A DNA stretch of 64,000 bases from VBDM01 sp963699535 (lineage in GTDB: Bacteria > Pseudomonadota > Gammaproteobacteria > Burkholderiales > SG8-39), in the NCBI GenBank assembly GCA_963699535.1, contig CAVOUJ010000016.1, positions 103,335 through 167,334 of the forward strand. Direction: 5' to 3'. Shown here in pieces: positions 16,609 to 25,050 of this stretch. How positions within the stretch are numbered: position 1 is the stretch's first letter; each line of letters opens with the position of its first letter. The translations under genes and the position numbers were made by a program. Under the pieces are notes generated by a model, which did not search any database, was not told where the DNA came from, and saw only the letters and a program-made list of their open reading frames with translations.

Positions 16609-18204
16609 TTACTGCGACAGGCGTCCGGCACCGCCGGACTTGATGGTCTTGAACGAGCTCGTCACGTGGCAGCGCTCGCAGTACCGCCCGAAACCGCCGT
16701 TGTGAATGTCCACGTCCTCGTGACAGCTCGCGCAAGTGCTCGAGATGGCAGCGCGGCCGCGCACGGGAAACTTGTGGCAGGCGAGGCAATCGAGACCGCG
16801 GTGCTTGCCGTCGAGGATGAAGCGAGTGCGCTTGTCATGATCGAAGTCCCACTGTTTCCAGCTGCGCGCGTTGTGGCAGTCCTCGCACCGCGTTCCGAGC
16901 CGGAGCTTGTGCTTGTCGTGCTTCTCGTGACAGGAGTAGCAGTCCGACTTTGTGTCCTTGTACTGCGGCGTGGCATGGCAGTCCTGGCACTTGACCTTGG
17001 CATGCCTGCCAAGCAGCGGAAAGCGCGTGAGCCCGTGGTCGAACCGCGTCTTTCCCCAGCCGAGGTCGTTGTGGCAGGACTCGCACTGCTGTCCCAGCTG
17101 GCCCTTGTGCTTGTCGTCCTTGCGGTGGCAGGAGACGCAGGTTGTCGAGACTTTCTCCTTGTACAGAAACCCGGTGTGGCAGGCGCTGCACTTGGCCTGT
17201 GCATGCTTGCCCCTGAGCGCGTACTTGGTATCGCGGTCGTGATTGAAGGTCGAGCCCGCCCAGCTTTTTTCGGTGTGGCAGCTCTCGCATTTCTCTCCGA
17301 AGCGCCCCTGGTGCCCATTTTTCTGGTCGTCCTTTCTGTGGCAGGCGACGCAGGCCGTCTGGAGCTTCTCCTGGTAGAGAATCCCCGTGTGGCAGGACTG
17401 GCATTTCGCGAGCTGATGCCTTCCCTTGAGCGGATAGCGGGTGTCGCGGTCATGGTTGAACTTGGTCGTCTTCCAGTTCCGATCCGTATGGCAGGTCTCG
17501 CAGGTCTTTCCGAACTTGCCCTGGTGCCCCTTTTTCTGGTCGTCCTTCTGATGGCATGCGACGCAGGCGAGCGGCGCGCCCTTGAAGTCCTTGGACTTGT
17601 GGCACGACTCGCAGCGAACATCCGCATGTGCGTTTCTCAATGGAAAGCGCGTCTTGGAATGATCGAAGCGCGTCTGCTTCCAATTGTTCTCGCTGTGGCA
17701 GTCGGCGCACGTGGTGCCGAGCTTGCCCGAGTGCTTGTCGTCCTTCTTGTGGCAGCCGTAGCAGTCCGAGGGCGCCTCCCGGTACTTCTTGGACGGCGCG
17801 TGGCATGCGCGGCACTCGATCTTGGGAGACGCATGGGCTCCCTTCAGCACGAAGTCGGTCTGGCGATGGTCGAAGGTGCTTGTTTTCAGCGGCGTGATGT
17901 CGGCGTTGCGCCCCTTGTGGTCGGTATGGCAAGTGCGGCACTCCTTCTCCGTGAGCCGGCCATGGTAGCCGCGGCGCTGCGAGACATCGCGAGCGACCTC
18001 TTTGTGGCAGTCGAGGCACAGGCCCGACTGCGCCGCCCGATTGAACCTCACGTGACAGTTCTTGCATTCGCTCTCGAGCTTGGCGTGCCCCTGGATGACC
18101 TGGCCCGGCATGACCGCGGTCTCCAGGCTCTGCGCGAGCGCCGCCGACGCAAACAGCAGCGGGACAGAAGCGATCCAGGCGGCGACGATGCGTCGTCTCG
18201 GCAT
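16609..18204 (-). CDS. 21-haem c-type cytochrome with triheme repeats
   Basis: 531 residues with an N-terminal Sec signal (cleavage near ALAQ) and 21 CXXCH motifs, one per about 25 residues. From about residue 150 the protein is built of repeats of 66-71 residues each carrying three haem sites in the order C-x2-CHxKDD, G-x2-CxxCH-x4-W, FxHDxxTx(F/Y)xLxGxH, CxxCH. Histidines regularly placed between motifs are the probable sixth ligands. It has no membrane anchor after the signal. Likely a periplasmic electron wire shuttling electrons between the cytochrome b-like protein encoded upstream and the 9-haem cytochrome and barrel encoded downstream (inference from order). The stop is 9 bp from the upstream gene's end. 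Confidence 0.9.
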   Translation of the reverse strand: MPRRRIVAAWIASVPLLFASAALAQSLETAVMPGQVIQGHAKLESECKNCHVRFNRAAQSGLCLDCHKEVARDVSQRRGYHGRLTEKECRTCHTDHKGRNADITPLKTSTFDHRQTDFVLKGAHASPKIECRACHAPSKKYREAPSDCYGCHKKDDKHSGKLGTTCADCHSENNWKQTRFDHSKTRFPLRNAHADVRCESCHKSKDFKGAPLACVACHQKDDQKKGHQGKFGKTCETCHTDRNWKTTKFNHDRDTRYPLKGRHQLAKCQSCHTGILYQEKLQTACVACHRKDDQKNGHQGRFGEKCESCHTEKSWAGSTFNHDRDTKYALRGKHAQAKCSACHTGFLYKEKVSTTCVSCHRKDDKHKGQLGQQCESCHNDLGWGKTRFDHGLTRFPLLGRHAKVKCQDCHATPQYKDTKSDCYSCHEKHDKHKLRLGTRCEDCHNARSWKQWDFDHDKRTRFILDGKHRGLDCLACHKFPVRGRAAISSTCASCHEDVDIHNGGFGRYCERCHVTSSFKTIKSGGAGRLSQ

Positions 18205-18213
18205 GCCCGCGCT

Positions 18214-19135
18214 TCAGTACATGTGCACGGCGACCACATGGACGATTGCGCTGAAGACCAGCATGAACACGAACGGGACGTGCAGGACATGCCAAAGCGA
18301 GAACAAGCGCTCATAGGTGCGGAACTGCGCCACTTCCTTGCAGCTCGCGCAGGTATCCCTGCAGCATGCCCCGCGCGACGCCGGCTCGGTGCGCCCGCTC
18401 ATGCCGATCCCAGCCGCGTTCCGCCGCGGCCTTCGACAGAATGCGCCGTACCTCTCTCATGCTTTGCCAATGCACGTAGCGCGCGCGCACCGCGAGAACG
18501 ATGAACCGACGCAGTCCGAACAAGCCGATTCTCGTCTGGTCCGCGGCGTAGGCTTCGAGAGACCGGAGGCGCTGCTCGATACGGGGCGCGAAATGGAATT
18601 TCGACTTGACCGACTCCCCGGAGAGGCCGAGATGTTCCTGGCGCTCCCGCAGCGTGGCTTGACGGCCGTACAGGCCATGGTGGATTTTGGTGTAGATGAA
18701 GCGTCCGATGACGCCGCTGCCCGCCACCACCAGCATGCTGTAGAAGGCCACGGCCGCGTTGAGCGAGGCGACCTTCATGGTCGAGTGGTAGAAGATCAGT
18801 ACCGGCCCGGTGATCCCGAGAAACATGTGCACCCTGAACCAGTGGCGCAACTCGCCGGCCCGCTGCAGCATGCGCAGGCGCTTGCGCACCGGGTAGAGCA
18901 ACAGCAGGGCCATCATGATCGAACCGACGAGCCCCATGTAGTACCCGAGATCGGATCCCGGCGTGTAGAGCTCCAGGCGACCTGCGGCCCAGGCGCCGGC
19001 CGCGAGCAGGAGCGCGACGAGCCAGATCGACTTGACCGACAGCGGGCGCGCGGCGCCGCGGCGATCGACAACGGGCGAGGGGCGCGTCGCACTGCGACGA
19101 TCAAGCTCGACTGCGTGTCCTGCGGAAATCGACAA
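18214..19135 (-). CDS. Membrane cytochrome b-like protein, one frameshift
   Basis: Five predicted membrane segments: near SIWLVALLLAAGAWAAG, DLGYYMGLVGSIMMALLLL, HMFLGITGPVLIFYH, AVAFYSMLVVAGSG and the C-terminal HVLHVPFVFMLVFSAIVHV. Paired histidines in the third segment (RHWFRVH, FYH) and the last (SLWHVLH, VHVVAVH) look like haem ligands of a b561/ferric-reductase-like protein. One extra base near 18340 shifts the frame; removing it joins LRELKEVAQFRTYERLFSLW and gives 306 residues. The start at TTG 19133-19135 is uncertain. It is the first gene of the cytochrome cluster and is a candidate quinol or flavoprotein interface in the inner membrane (inference). Confidence 0.68.
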
Positions 19136-19218
19136 TTGGAAGGATTCTCTTATTGGAAGAGGCGACGGATGCTATTGTCATCCAGTGGGCACAGCTTGTA
19201 GCGTGATAATATTCCAAT
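19135..19218. promoter_or_regulatory. Divergent control region with repeated ATTGGAAG half-sites
   Basis: ATTGGAAG occurs at 19135-19142 and again at 19152-19159 (17 bp apart), and ATTCCAAT lies inverted at 19211-19218. They sit between the divergent cytochrome b-like and Fe-S flavoprotein genes. The arrangement looks like regulator half-sites, but no known operator was recognised. Confidence 0.3.
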
Positions 19219-19334
19219 GACTTCAAAGAAGTGCGGCCGTCCGTGAAAAAGTTCCGGAATTGGGACGGCCGAGTCCTCGCCAGCGGTGTAGGGTAGAAAA
19301 TCGTATTCGTATTCATTCTCGTTTCCGCCTCCCA

Positions 19335-20642
19335 GTGCTCGAGAACCTGAACACTACCGCGCTGCTCATCTACGCCCTGCCCTTCGCGGGGATGCTCGTG
19401 TGGTACCTGACGAGGCGCCGCAGCCGCGAGCGCGAAAGCGCCGACCGCCTGCAGGAGGCGATCGAAGCAGGCTTGAACGAGCCCGCGTCGCTGCACCCGG
19501 TCATCGATCCGCGCAAGTGTCTCAACTCGCGCGCCTGCGTCGCCGCCTGCCCCGAGAACGCGATCGGCATCATCGACGGCAAGGCGCAGCTCGTGAACGC
19601 CGGCGCGTGCATCGGCCACGGCGCTTGCATGGCAGCGTGCCCGCACGACGCGATTCAGCTCGTTTTCGGCACGTCGAAACGCGGCATGGACATTCCCTTC
19701 GTCAAGCCCAATTTCGAAACCAACGTGCCGGGTCTATTCATCGCCGGAGAGCTGGGCGGGATGGGACTCATCCGCAAGGCAGTCGAGCAGGGCCGTCAGG
19801 CGGTCGAGTCGATCGCCAAGCTGAAAGGCAGCGGCCTGCCGCTCGACGTGCTGATCGTCGGGGCCGGCCCGGCGGGAATATCGGCTTCGCTTGCGGCGAA
19901 AGAAAAGAATCTGAAATCCGTGACGCTGGAACAGGAAGAGTCCTTCGGCGGCACCGTCTATCACTATCCCCGCAACAAGGTCGTGATGACCGCGCCGGTG
20001 CAGCTGCCGATCATCGGCAAGATGGCATTCGGCGAAGTGAGCAAGGAAAAGCTCCTGGAATTCTGGAAGAGCGTCGTCGCCCGGACGGGCCTCAAGATCA
20101 ATTTCTTCGAGCGCATGGAAGCGCTGAAGCCAGACCGGCAGGGTTTCGTCGTGAGGACCTCAAAGCAGGAGTATCGCACCCGCTCGGTCCTGCTTACGAT
20201 CGGACGGCGAGGCACGCCGCGCAAGCTTGGGGTGAAAGGCGAGGACAAACCCAAGGTCGTCTATCGCCTCATCGATCCGGAGCAATACCGCGGCCAGCAC
20301 GTGCTTGTCGTGGGCGGGGGCGACTCCGCGCTCGAAGCCGCACTCGCCTGCGCCGACGAAGCCGGCACGAGCGTCACGCTCTCGTATCGAAGCGAGGCCT
20401 TCTCGCGCGTTAAGCAGAAGAATCGGGAGCGCGTCCAGCAGGCGGAGAAGTCGCGCAGGCTGAAAGTGCTTCTCTCTTCGAACATCGAGGAGATCGGCGA
20501 CGACACTGTTCTCCTCGACCAAGGCGGCAAGAAGCTCAAACTCAAGAACGACGCCGTTATCGTTTGTGCGGGCGGCATCCTGCCGACTCCGTTCTTGAAA
20601 GAAATCGGCGTGCAGGTGGATACCAAGTACGGCACGGCGTAA
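19335..20642 (+). CDS. Membrane-anchored Fe-S/FAD pyridine nucleotide oxidoreductase
   Basis: 435 residues from GTG 19335. Domain order: one N-terminal membrane helix (ALLIYALPFAGMLVWYL, 9-25), a double ferredoxin-like region (about 58-105), and a YpdA/thioredoxin-reductase-like FAD/NAD(P)H module from 170 (GAGPAG at 177-182; second dinucleotide fold VVGGGDSALEAAL). The Fe-S motifs are C-x5-C-x3-CP twice (C62/C68/C72 and C92/C98/C102): the usual second cysteine of each is Ser65 and His95. No redox-active CxxC is visible in the flavin module. It could oxidise NAD(P)H and pass electrons to the divergently encoded cytochromes (inference). An upstream in-frame ATG at 19260 would place 25 polar residues before the helix and is less likely. 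Confidence 0.78.
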   Translation: MLENLNTTALLIYALPFAGMLVWYLTRRRSRERESADRLQEAIEAGLNEPASLHPVIDPRKCLNSRACVAACPENAIGIIDGKAQLVNAGACIGHGACMAACPHDAIQLVFGTSKRGMDIPFVKPNFETNVPGLFIAGELGGMGLIRKAVEQGRQAVESIAKLKGSGLPLDVLIVGAGPAGISASLAAKEKNLKSVTLEQEESFGGTVYHYPRNKVVMTAPVQLPIIGKMAFGEVSKEKLLEFWKSVVARTGLKINFFERMEALKPDRQGFVVRTSKQEYRTRSVLLTIGRRGTPRKLGVKGEDKPKVVYRLIDPEQYRGQHVLVVGGGDSALEAALACADEAGTSVTLSYRSEAFSRVKQKNRERVQQAEKSRRLKVLLSSNIEEIGDDTVLLDQGGKKLKLKNDAVIVCAGGILPTPFLKEIGVQVDTKYGTA

Positions 20643-20749
20643 CCCGTGTGTTGAGAAGGTCGGGCAACGACCGCTTTGACCGCCCTCCCCTGTTCGTGGC
20701 AGCATAAGCCGCACCCCGGAAATCGAATCCCGACTCGGAGGAGGTTGAC

Positions 20750-21430
20750 ATGGATCCGATGGCAATGCTTGCACTCGCTACCGCCGTCTTTCTCGTTACC
20801 CACTATGTTGCGAGCACGCCGATCCGCTCGGTGCTCGTCCGGGGCCTGGGTGACAAGATCTACCTCGGGCTCTACAGCCTGGCTGCGCTCGTCACTCTCG
20901 TCTGGATGATCTGGGCTTACACCAAAGCGCCCTTCGACCGCATCTGGTACGGCGACGAGTTCAAGGCGTGGGTGTGGTTGCTGATGCCGCTGTCGCTCGT
21001 GTTCCTCGTTTGCGGCCTCACAGTCCGGAATCCCACGGCCGTGGGCCAGGGAACCGGACTGAAGACGATGAGCGAACCGCGCGGGATCCTGCGCGTGACT
21101 CGCCATCCGCTGATGTGGGCCATCTCGATCTGGGCGTTCCTGCACCTGGTCACGCGGGGCGATAGCGCGTCGATCATCTTCTTCGGAGGACTGTTGCTGC
21201 TCGCAGTCTCGGGTCCAGTGCTGATCGACTGGCGCATGGGCCGCAATTTCGGCGTCGACTGGACGCGCTTCTCCGCGAAAACCTCCAACATCCCGTTCGC
21301 CGCGATCGTTCAGGGCCGCAACCAATTCAAGTTCGAAGAGATCGGCTGGTGGAAGGTTCTGGGCGCGATCGCGCTCTATGTCGTATTGATCGTCCTGCAT
21401 CCCTACGTGATCGGCGCGCGGGCATACTGA
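20750..21430 (+). CDS. NnrU family membrane protein
   Basis: 226 residues with six or so membrane segments. The family signature is clear: a first helix ending THYVAST, KIYLGLYSLAAL, the GILRVTRHPLMWAISIWA block with the conserved RHP, and a terminal membrane helix. NnrU proteins are linked to nitric-oxide/denitrification genes in some bacteria and are related to the carotenoid isomerase Z-ISO, which binds haem b. No denitrification genes are in this window. AGGAGG is placed about 7 bases before the ATG. It begins a plus-strand run with the crotonase and TctC genes. Confidence 0.85.
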   Translation: MDPMAMLALATAVFLVTHYVASTPIRSVLVRGLGDKIYLGLYSLAALVTLVWMIWAYTKAPFDRIWYGDEFKAWVWLLMPLSLVFLVCGLTVRNPTAVGQGTGLKTMSEPRGILRVTRHPLMWAISIWAFLHLVTRGDSASIIFFGGLLLLAVSGPVLIDWRMGRNFGVDWTRFSAKTSNIPFAAIVQGRNQFKFEEIGWWKVLGAIALYVVLIVLHPYVIGARAY

Positions 21431-21457
21431 TCTGGGCTTACCGCCGGACAACAACTC

Positions 21458-22300
21458 ATGAACCAGGAAGAACTCGTCGCCCTCCAGAGGAGACCGGTGC
21501 TCGCAGCCGGCGCGCTCACCGAGCGCATCATCGCGGAAAAGCAGGGGCCGATCGGCTGGCTGACCTTCAACAACCCGGCGCGGCGCAACGCGGTCTCGAT
21601 CGACATGTGGGAGGCTATCCCCGAAGTGCTCGATCGCTTCGAGCAGGACGCCGAAATCCGCGTCATCGTGTTGAAAGGCGAAGGCGACAAGGCCTTCGTT
21701 TCCGGCGCCGACGTTTCGCAGTACGAGAAGCAGCGCTCGAGCGCCGAAGGCATCCAGTACTACGAGGAGATCGCCAGCCGCGTGCAGGATCGCCTCCAGG
21801 GTTGCGACAAGGTGCTGGTCGCCATGATCCGCGGTTACTGCCTGGGTGCGGGCATCAACATCTCGCTCTGCTGCGACCTGCGAATTGCGGCAGAGGACGC
21901 GCGGCTCGGCATCCCCGCTGCGAAGCTCGGTTTGGGGTACCGCGCCTCGTCGTTGAAGAACCTGATCGATACCGTCGGGCCGGCCTACGCCCGAGAGGTG
22001 CTCGTCACCGGGCGGAATTTCAAGGCGGAGGAGGCCAAGGCGATGGGGCTGGTGCACCGGGTCACGCCGGTTGCGGAGCTCGAGCCGCTCGTCCTCGAGT
22101 ATTGTGCGATGATCTCGGAGAACGCGCCCCTCACCATCCGCGCGTCCAAGCGCATCGTGCGCGAACTGCTCAAGCCCAGCGCTGCGTTCGACGCCCAGGC
22201 CTGCGCGGCGCTCGTCAAGCAGTGCTTCGACAGCCAGGACTACATCGAAGGCCGGCGCGCCTTCATGGAGAAGAGAAAACCGGTTTTCCATGGAAAGTAA
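21458..22300 (+). CDS. Enoyl-CoA hydratase/isomerase (crotonase) family protein, atypical active site
   Basis: 280 residues with the crotonase fold: NNPARRNAVSIDMWEAI, the oxyanion loop FVSGADVSQYE, and GYCLGAGINISLCCDLRIAAE. In hydratases the two acid/base glutamates lie after GGG (CEL) and in the following PE motif; here these positions read INI and PA, so neither glutamate is present. It is therefore unlikely to be a standard hydratase and may be a hydrolase, decarboxylase or isomerase-type member. It lies 28 bp after nnrU-like and 16 bp before tctC on the same strand, so a small acyl-CoA/carboxylate uptake operon is plausible. Confidence 0.8.
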   Translation: MNQEELVALQRRPVLAAGALTERIIAEKQGPIGWLTFNNPARRNAVSIDMWEAIPEVLDRFEQDAEIRVIVLKGEGDKAFVSGADVSQYEKQRSSAEGIQYYEEIASRVQDRLQGCDKVLVAMIRGYCLGAGINISLCCDLRIAAEDARLGIPAAKLGLGYRASSLKNLIDTVGPAYAREVLVTGRNFKAEEAKAMGLVHRVTPVAELEPLVLEYCAMISENAPLTIRASKRIVRELLKPSAAFDAQACAALVKQCFDSQDYIEGRRAFMEKRKPVFHGK

Positions 22301-22315
22301 GCGAGGAGAGGGGCA

Positions 22316-23275
22316 ATGAAGAAAACGATGTTCGCAATGCTGGCGCTTGCCGCTTCCGGCGGCGTTTTTGGGCAGGCGGGGTTCCCAAGCCGGCCCGTGA
22401 CCATGGTGGTCGGCTTCGCACCGGGCGGAGGCACCGACATCACCGCCCGCATCATCGTCAAGAAACTCTCCGAGAACCTCGGGCAGAGCGTCGTCGTCGA
22501 GAACCGGCCCGGCGCCGGCGGCCAAATCTCCGCACAAGCAGTGGCCAAGGCAGCGCCCGACGGTTACACGATCTATCTCGCCAACGTTGGGGTGCTCGCG
22601 GTAGCGCCGTACCTCGTTGCCAACTTGCCGTTCGATCCGCAGCGCGATTTCTCGCCGATCACGATGGCGGTGGTGCTGGACAACGTGCTGGTCGTTCACC
22701 CCAGCGTGAAGGCGACTACGCTCGCCGAGTACCTGAAAGAAGCGAACAGCCGGCCCGGCGGCATGCCTTACGGCAGCTCGGGAATAGGGGGCGCAGGACA
22801 CCTCGCAGGCGAGCTTCTCAAGCTGATGGCGAAGGCCAACCTCGTGCACGTCCCCTACAAGGGCGGCGGGCCGGCGATGAGCGACCTACTCGGGGGGCAG
22901 ATCCCCTCGATGATCGCAACGACCCCAACGGCCGCGCCTCACGTCAAGGCCGGAAAGATAAGAGCGCTCGGGACTACCGGGACGAAGCGCTCGCCCTATT
23001 TCACCGATGTCCCGCCCATCGCCGAATCCTATCCGGGCTACGAAGCGGTGAATTGGTACGCCTACGTCGCGCCGGCGAAGACTCCGCGGGAAATCGTGGT
23101 GCGCTGGAACCGCGAGATCGTGAAGGTCCTCAACACCAAGGAAACCCACGATCAGCTGCTTGCGAACGGCATGGAGCCCTCGCCCTGCACGCCCGAGGAG
23201 CTCGCCAAGACGATCGCGCGCGAGCTCGAGGTCTGGGGCCGCGTGGTCAAAGCGGCGGGCATCAAAGCAGACTAG
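22316..23275 (+). CDS. Tripartite tricarboxylate transporter (Bug/TctC) substrate-binding protein
   Basis: 319 residues with a Sec signal peptide. FPSRPVTMVVGFAPGGGTDI, VVVENRPGAGGQIS and PDGYTIYLAN are the hallmark blocks of Bug/TctC periplasmic receptors, and VPYKGGGPAMSDLLGGQI is the ligand-closing segment. These proteins bind carboxylates for TctAB-type transporters or for sensing; many in Burkholderiales are orphans, as here, with no tctA or tctB nearby. It follows the crotonase gene by 16 bp with an AGGAGAGG ribosome-binding site. Substrate unknown. Confidence 0.9.
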   Translation: MKKTMFAMLALAASGGVFGQAGFPSRPVTMVVGFAPGGGTDITARIIVKKLSENLGQSVVVENRPGAGGQISAQAVAKAAPDGYTIYLANVGVLAVAPYLVANLPFDPQRDFSPITMAVVLDNVLVVHPSVKATTLAEYLKEANSRPGGMPYGSSGIGGAGHLAGELLKLMAKANLVHVPYKGGGPAMSDLLGGQIPSMIATTPTAAPHVKAGKIRALGTTGTKRSPYFTDVPPIAESYPGYEAVNWYAYVAPAKTPREIVVRWNREIVKVLNTKETHDQLLANGMEPSPCTPEELAKTIARELEVWGRVVKAAGIKAD

Positions 23276-23279
23276 TCCG

Positions 23280-24257
23280 TCACCCGTCCATGCGCACCGC
23301 GATCTTTCCGAGGTGCGCATTGGACTCCATGTAGGCTTTCGCCTCGGCCAGCTCCGAGAACCGGAACACGCGGTCGATGACGGGCCGGATCTTCCCCTCG
23401 GCGATGAAGGGAAGGATATCGGCGGCAAAACCCCTCACGGTGACGGCGCGCTGCTCGGCCGTGCGCAGGCGGTTGCTGACGCCGAAGAGGGTCAGGCGCT
23501 TGGTGTGCAGCGCCTCCAAGTCGATCTCGCTCTTCAAGACGCCGTCCACGTAGCCCACTGTCGCGTGCCTGCCTTCATAGGCGAGAGTGCGGAGGGTCTC
23601 GGCAAACACCGAGCCGCCGACGTTGTTGACGACGAGATTCACGCCCTTGCCGCCGGTCGCCTTCATCACGGCGTCGGCGAAATCCGCCGAGCGCGTGCGG
23701 ATGCCGACGTCCAGCCCCATCGCCTTGAGCCTATCGAGCTTTTCAGCCGAGCCCGATGTACCGATCACCCTTGCGCCCAGGGCCTTCGCGGTCTGCAGCG
23801 CGGCAACACCCACGCCCGCCGAGATGCCGGTGACGAGCAGCCACTCTCCGGCCTTGAGCTTCCCCTGCGCGACGAGCATGTCGTGTACGACCATGAACAC
23901 GAGCGGGATGCAGGCCGCCTCTTGCCACGACAAGGTCTTCGGTACGGCAATCGCTTCGCGTGCGTCCATGAGCGCGTACTCGGCGAACGATCCGGCGCAG
24001 CGCCCCATGACGCGCTCGCCTGTCTTGAAGCCGCTCACGTCCGCGCCCAGCTTGGCGATCTCGCCCGCGCCCTCGGCGCCGGCGGGCTTGGCGGGCCCTC
24101 CGGACTTGACACTGTGCCCGACGATCAGCTCGCCGCGGTTCAGGCCGGCCGCACGCATGCGTACGAGGATCTGGCCGGTGGCAGGGTCGGGCATGGGCGC
24201 GTCTCGCAACTCAATTGCAGTCTTTCCAGAGTCCGGGCGGAGCCAATAGGATTTCAC
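23280..24257 (-). CDS. Zinc-independent MDR oxidoreductase (quinone reductase-like)
   Basis: 325 residues from GTG 24255-24257, preceded by AAGGAG. Medium-chain dehydrogenase/reductase with N-terminal GroES-like fold (GQILVRMRAAGLNRGELIVG) and NADP Rossmann fold (LLVTGISAGVGVAALQTAKALGARVI). No structural zinc cysteines are visible, so it belongs to the quinone oxidoreductase/crotonyl-reductase branch. It uses NAD(P)H to reduce an enone or quinone; the substrate is unknown. It is the last gene of a four-gene operon (kinase, RidA, haem-oxygenase-fold protein, MDR) and converges with tctC, the stops being 4 bp apart. Confidence 0.82.
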   Translation of the reverse strand: MKSYWLRPDSGKTAIELRDAPMPDPATGQILVRMRAAGLNRGELIVGHSVKSGGPAKPAGAEGAGEIAKLGADVSGFKTGERVMGRCAGSFAEYALMDAREAIAVPKTLSWQEAACIPLVFMVVHDMLVAQGKLKAGEWLLVTGISAGVGVAALQTAKALGARVIGTSGSAEKLDRLKAMGLDVGIRTRSADFADAVMKATGGKGVNLVVNNVGGSVFAETLRTLAYEGRHATVGYVDGVLKSEIDLEALHTKRLTLFGVSNRLRTAEQRAVTVRGFAADILPFIAEGKIRPVIDRVFRFSELAEAKAYMESNAHLGKIAVRMDG

Positions 24258-24282
24258 GAGCAGTTCTCCTTGAAGCGGGGTG

Positions 24283-25014
24283 CTATGCCCGGCGTCTGTT
24301 CCCGGGACGGTCGCCGGCCTCGCCGATCCCGTTGAGATACAACTCCCACACCTGGAGATTCTTCTCGCACGCCGCGACGACGGCGTCCCCCATGTGCAGC
24401 TGTTTGGCAAAGCGTTCGACCGCGCGCCAGCCTGCGTTCGAGTGTGCGATGTCGGCCGCTTCGTGCAGCTCGAAGAATTCCAGGTCCTCATCCGACAGCC
24501 CGAGGAGCCTTCCCCAACGGTCACGCTCCAGGCCGAACCAACCGCGCTTCTTCATGATGCCGGTGCCGTAGCCGGGAACGTTGGCGCGCTCAGCGCAGGT
24601 GTTGGCAACGATACCCTCCAGCCAATGGCGGTTCGCCATCAGCCCGTCCCAAGCGGCCCAGGCAAGCTGCGTCGAGGGAATCGGCTTGGCGGCTTGGATC
24701 TCCTTCCGAGAAAGTCCGATGCGGGTGCCCAGATCCTCCAGGATCTGCCAATGCGCCCTGCCACCCCCGTGCTCGTGATCCGCGATGACTTCTTCGCTGC
24801 AGGCACGGATGATGCCGATGCGCGTATCCCAGTCCGGGCAGTTCGCCGCAACCTTGAGCTTCAGCACGGAGTTGCGCTGACGCGTGTTGAGACGGTGCTG
24901 CATGACGAACATGCGCGCCCGCCCGGGGGTCATGTCCTCGCGGAAGTAGCGCGTGCGGCGGCAGAAGTCATCGACCGCGCTGTCCAGCCTAGCGATAACG
25001 CCTGGCGCTCCCAT
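24283..25014 (-). CDS. Haem-oxygenase-fold (PqqC/TENA-like) iron-containing redox protein
   Basis: 243 residues, mostly helical. The pattern of acidic and histidine residues, EEVIADHEHGGGRAHW in the middle and FFELHEAADIAHSNAGW near the C-terminus, is that of the HDO/PqqC-like superfamily whose diiron members oxidatively cleave substrates. A definite family cannot be assigned by eye. It starts 36 bp after the RidA stop and ends 25 bp before the MDR start. Its place between a RidA and a reductase suggests a small-molecule (amine or amino-acid-derived) pathway, which is inference. Confidence 0.65.
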   Translation of the reverse strand: MGAPGVIARLDSAVDDFCRRTRYFREDMTPGRARMFVMQHRLNTRQRNSVLKLKVAANCPDWDTRIGIIRACSEEVIADHEHGGGRAHWQILEDLGTRIGLSRKEIQAAKPIPSTQLAWAAWDGLMANRHWLEGIVANTCAERANVPGYGTGIMKKRGWFGLERDRWGRLLGLSDEDLEFFELHEAADIAHSNAGWRAVERFAKQLHMGDAVVAACEKNLQVWELYLNGIGEAGDRPGNRRRA

Positions 25015-25050
25015 TCCTGTTACCGGTACGCCGGAGTCATCGACAATGGC

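Noticed and set aside
16405..18504. 699-codon plus-strand ORF
   Set aside because: Antisense shadow of the 21-haem cytochrome; its Val/Leu/Ala richness comes from reversed CXXCH codons.
19188..19204. Sigma-54 promoter before the flavoprotein gene
   Set aside because: TGGGCACAGCTTGT lacks the GG-N10-GC spacing.
20655..20680. Terminator after the flavoprotein gene
   Set aside because: GGTCG-GGCAA-CGACC can pair but only three T follow after a gap; too weak to list as a feature.
20261..22849. 862-codon minus-strand ORF
   Set aside because: It lies antisense to the flavoprotein, nnrU-like, crotonase and tctC genes, has Arg/Asp/Gly-rich nonsense composition and no family motif; long antisense frames are expected at this GC content.
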